From NCBI GenBank assembly GCA_944548615.1, contig OX155980.1, forward strand, positions 44,963,334 through 45,027,333: 64,000 bases of DNA, read 5' to 3'. Position 1 is the stretch's first letter; each line of letters opens with the position of its first letter. The notes under the pieces were generated by a model that was not told where the DNA came from, did not search any database, and saw only the letters and a program-made list of their open reading frames with translations. This stretch comes from Micropterix aruncella (taxonomy: Eukaryota > Arthropoda > Insecta > Lepidoptera > Micropterigidae). Both the position numbers and the translations under genes were made by a program. Shown piece after piece: positions 60,591 to 64,000 of this stretch.

Positions 60591-61385
60591 GGATATATTA
60601 AGTCTATAACATACATAACATTTACGTCGTGTCCAATTGGTGGCTAAAAACCGCCCTTGAACATGGAAAAATATTTGTATTAGGTAGTCTAATTACTTCT
60701 CTAATTTTTACTTAACATACATATGTAGGTTCTTAAGAATTTAGCTATTAGATTGGAAAAATAGTATCTCAGAAACTTTGGAACCTACTTAAAGCTATTT
60801 ATTGTGAAATCTTATTACAAAACAAAATGAACGCTTATTTATTAAAAAAGTTAATAATTTGAATGGGTACCTACTAAGAGTTACTCATCATACTAACTAA
60901 AAGAGTCAGTAAAAAGTTAAATAACCAACATAGACGCCTAATAATTGAAATAGTCAATAATTCGAGTAGGTTCGAAAACGTACTAAAAGTTTTTGATAGT
61001 AGGTAACATACAAAGTAGTCAGTAAAGTGTTAAATAATAAGATTAAAGTTAGGCATATATTTAAAAGCTAAAAGTACAAATTTAATTTATCATCTAAATT
61101 GGTATAAAATTTGTAAAGTCTAGCCCATAACTTTTTCAGTTATAGGGCCACGAAGAGCGAGGGTGTTGCCCCTGTTTCACCTAAAATGAAATGTGAAATT
61201 TGAAAATGGGCATTCAAAAGAATAGCCTTTTTTCAGTGTTTTAATAGTTTCTTCTAGCAATTAAGTAAGTATGGGTAGGTATGTTCTTGTATCATATATA
61301 CTACTAATTATTATTTTTTCAACGAAATGGTAGGGATTGCAGACAAATTAATACTTAGGTATTTAAGGTATGTAAGCACAAATAT

Positions 61386-62067
61386 CAGTTAGGTACGCTG
61401 TATTAATGATGAATTATATTTATTAAATAGAAAAAACAATAATAATATAGTTATGATAATAATAATAACGATTTTACTTCTTTTTTAACTCACTGGCCTA
61501 CCGCAGAAACTAAATAATCCGATAAGTACTTATCTAACTTAGATCGATGCCCGTCTCTACGTAACGGACGTAATACGCCGGTCTGCCGTGCGATGAATTA
61601 TATTTTTTTCACTCACATTTTACAATACCAGTCCAATAAAAAGTATATGTCTGTAATTTAGATAAGTTTGGCTTTCAGAATGTATTTTTTGCATACCGAT
61701 ACCTTTTATGGTTAAAAAGTAAACTTCGTATAAGTAAAATAAAAGATGTCAACGATTTTTGGATTTTACCAATTATTTCATATTTTTTCTATGGAAAGGT
61801 ATTTTTTTTCTTTCAGAAATGAATTTGTCATTGCTAAATTATCCGAAAATGATATCCTACTTCCCCTGGCACCTATAGTCTGAGAGATATAGGGCTCAAA
61901 GTGACGCGCGGCAGAATCAAATTTCCACCCCCTCCCCCCGCCACCCCCGGGGTGGTCGCCGATAGCTCCCGGTCTAAATTCACTCAGGACCACCTATGGA
62001 ACAATTGTGCCAAGTATGAGCCTTTAATCACAAAATGCAGGGTACATCGCACTAAATCCCCAGCTAT
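61386..62067 (-). repeat. Right terminal inverted repeat arm (uninterrupted)
   Basis: Inverted copy of the left arm; includes AGGGCTCAAAGTGACGCGCG and the TAGCTGGGG tip at its right end (read on the minus strand). It keeps the empty R1 site at about 61789-61800. Confidence 0.82.
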
Positions 62068-62981
<914 letters not shown>

Positions 62982-63002
62982 CACTTTGGGGCACAGGATG
63001 TG

Positions 63003-63622
63003 CCACACCAAAATGATCTAACCTATAAGGACGCTAAGGTTTAAAAAGGAGGAGATTGGGAAGGAAAAGGGAATTTAAGTAGAAGATTTCAAATATTTTC
63101 TGAGTCTGTACACATTTTTCGGCAAAGCATTCCAAAGACGTTCTCCATGCACGGTGAAAGAGAATGAGAAGATGTCAATGCTGTGACCAGAGAGAGCGTA
63201 GCAGGTTACCTTTTAATCTCAGAGGGCGTCCATGAGCCGATAGTGCAGTAAATCTGCCGGTGAGATAATTGGGAGCGACGCCATCCAAGATCTTAAAAAA
63301 CATCAAATAAATCTCATGTCTCTTTTCTCCCGGGTCGACAGCCAGTGAAGCTTCTCTTTGTACTCCGTGATGTGGTCAAGTTTTCTGAGCTCATGGATAT
63401 AAGGAATGCAGACGAATTGGAGACGCTCAACTTTGGTGGATAACTCATCTGTGAGGTCGAGAAATGCGACATATCCATAAACCAGAAGGAGGAGGAGAGC
63501 AGATTGGCAAATTGTAATCTTGCTCTCCTCCGGGAGGATATTTTCAGCCTATATCCGCTTTGTCGCGGGTGTTCCATCACGATTGGTCGTATAGCGGTAT
63601 ACTGCTTTTCTATTTCTATCAA
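63003..63622 (-). pseudogene. Non-LTR retrotransposon 3' part (same family as 20345-21720)
   Basis: The minus strand repeats the last third of the LINE at 20345-21720: ENILPEEGKITICQSALL-like text near 63540-63480, MSHFSTSQMSYPPKLSVSN, then a RETSRASLSTREKRHEIYLM-like stretch and the C-terminal block around FTVHGERLWNALPKNV near 63160. The shared 3' end, AAATTCCCTTTTCCTTCCCA on the minus strand (63055-63074), is followed by ~75 bp not found at the other copy and then by (TA)n, so both copies sit next to TA arrays. Stops and frameshifts make it inactive. Confidence 0.8.
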
Positions 63623-64000
63623 ACATTTAAAATGTTCTCCATTTTCAATGGCGTTTGACTACAGCCAGCTGTGACCAAACTGTTATCACATTTATTTCGC
63701 TTTGTAGGTCTCCCACTGAGCATTTATTCTCTCGAGATATTTATAAAACTTCTTACGATTTCGATTAAATTAACGATGTTGTTGTAAATTATTATGTAAT
63801 TTTTCGCATTACAATTTTTCAGTTTGAACCATGACGTTCCTTTTCCATTCGAATTAGAAGTCGTTCAAACGTTCTATATAAAGTTTCATTACAAAACAAC
63901 GTCCTAATTTACAAGGATGTTATTTATTCACGAAGGTAATAAAATCTTCTTCATCCTCAAATATTTGCGATTGGCCTAATAATATAAGCAAAGCAAAGTA
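63623..64000. other. Unassigned intergenic sequence to window end
   Basis: Nothing supportable. Confidence 0.35.

Larger units (their letters stand above)
57592..62067. mobile_element. 4.5-kb element with ~680-bp terminal inverted repeats
   Basis: The left arm is 57592-58999 with R1 inserted at 57870-58581, leaving about 695 bp. The right arm is 61386-62067. They are inverted copies through their whole length: ATAGCTGGGGATTTAGTGC at the tip, then TGCATTTTGTGATTAAAG, GTCACTTTGAGCCCTATATC, and inward ATAATTCATCGCACGGCAGA and CGTACCTAACTGA. Visible identity is high but with many single changes and small indels. Directly outside the tips both sides carry TTA (TTA before TAGCTGGGG at 57593 and TTA after ...CAGCTA at 62066), a possible 3-bp target duplication. 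The interior contains the coding remnant at 59260-60590. The superfamily is not certain; a TTA duplication would suit PIF/Harbinger-like elements, but long arms and cargo do not settle it. Confidence 0.75.

Overview
This window is eukaryotic, most likely an insect and plausibly a moth or butterfly. It is AT-rich, has no operon-like gene order and no recognisable host gene. It is packed with decayed non-LTR retrotransposons, Penelope-like elements, MITE-like foldbacks, a Helitron-like repeat, a short run of the arthropod telomere motif TTAGG, and long (TA)n arrays. The lepidopteran assignment rests on the general look of the dispersed repeats and is an inference. I found no bacterial genes, CRISPR array, tRNA gene or intact host exon.

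The centre is a retroelement cluster at about 19.5-36.6 kb. Two broken non-LTR retrotransposons (19580-20340 and 20345-21720) end at a (TA)n run. Next comes a Penelope-like element (PLE) composite at 21927-30465: a full-length inverted copy A with an intact 976-aa ORF, a 5'-truncated direct copy B, and a full-length direct copy C with an intact 976-aa ORF. A and C proteins differ at only two residues, so the insertion is young. Each has a Penelope-type reverse transcriptase and a C-terminal GIY-YIG nuclease, and the terminal repeats (pLTRs) carry a small hammerhead-ribozyme-like fold. A diverged inverted remnant D (30581-30870) and a second, decayed PLE family (E/F, 31051-33383) follow. Then comes an unusual array of 557-bp units, tandem and then inverted about a centre near 34.8 kb (33563-35440). 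Each of these blocks is bounded by (TA)n arrays.

The left part (1-19.5 kb) holds non-LTR fragments at 1-440, 2221-2985, 6170-6416 and 9963-10560. It also holds a five-unit minisatellite of about 116 bp (7130-7690), small foldbacks, two copies of a ~590-bp dispersed repeat (called R1), two copies of a ~750-bp repeat (called R3) and two CpG-rich islands.

The right part (36.6-64 kb) holds a decayed IS630/Tc1-type transposase inside ~190-bp inverted repeats (38290-40011), further non-LTR fragments (41140-41480, 49150-49650, 54480-55325, 63003-63622), a tandem pair of R3, a Helitron-like repeat (50880-51270), a 5S-rRNA-derived sequence (about 51536-51724), a TA-flanked MITE (56978-57296) and two more R1 copies. 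The most unusual item is a 4.5-kb element with ~680-bp terminal inverted repeats (57592-62067). It encloses the remnant of a conserved metazoan protein family of unknown function. Its left arm is interrupted by R1, which itself carries a smaller insert, giving three nested levels.

The long stretches between these items contain no feature I can support beyond low-complexity or unassigned sequence.
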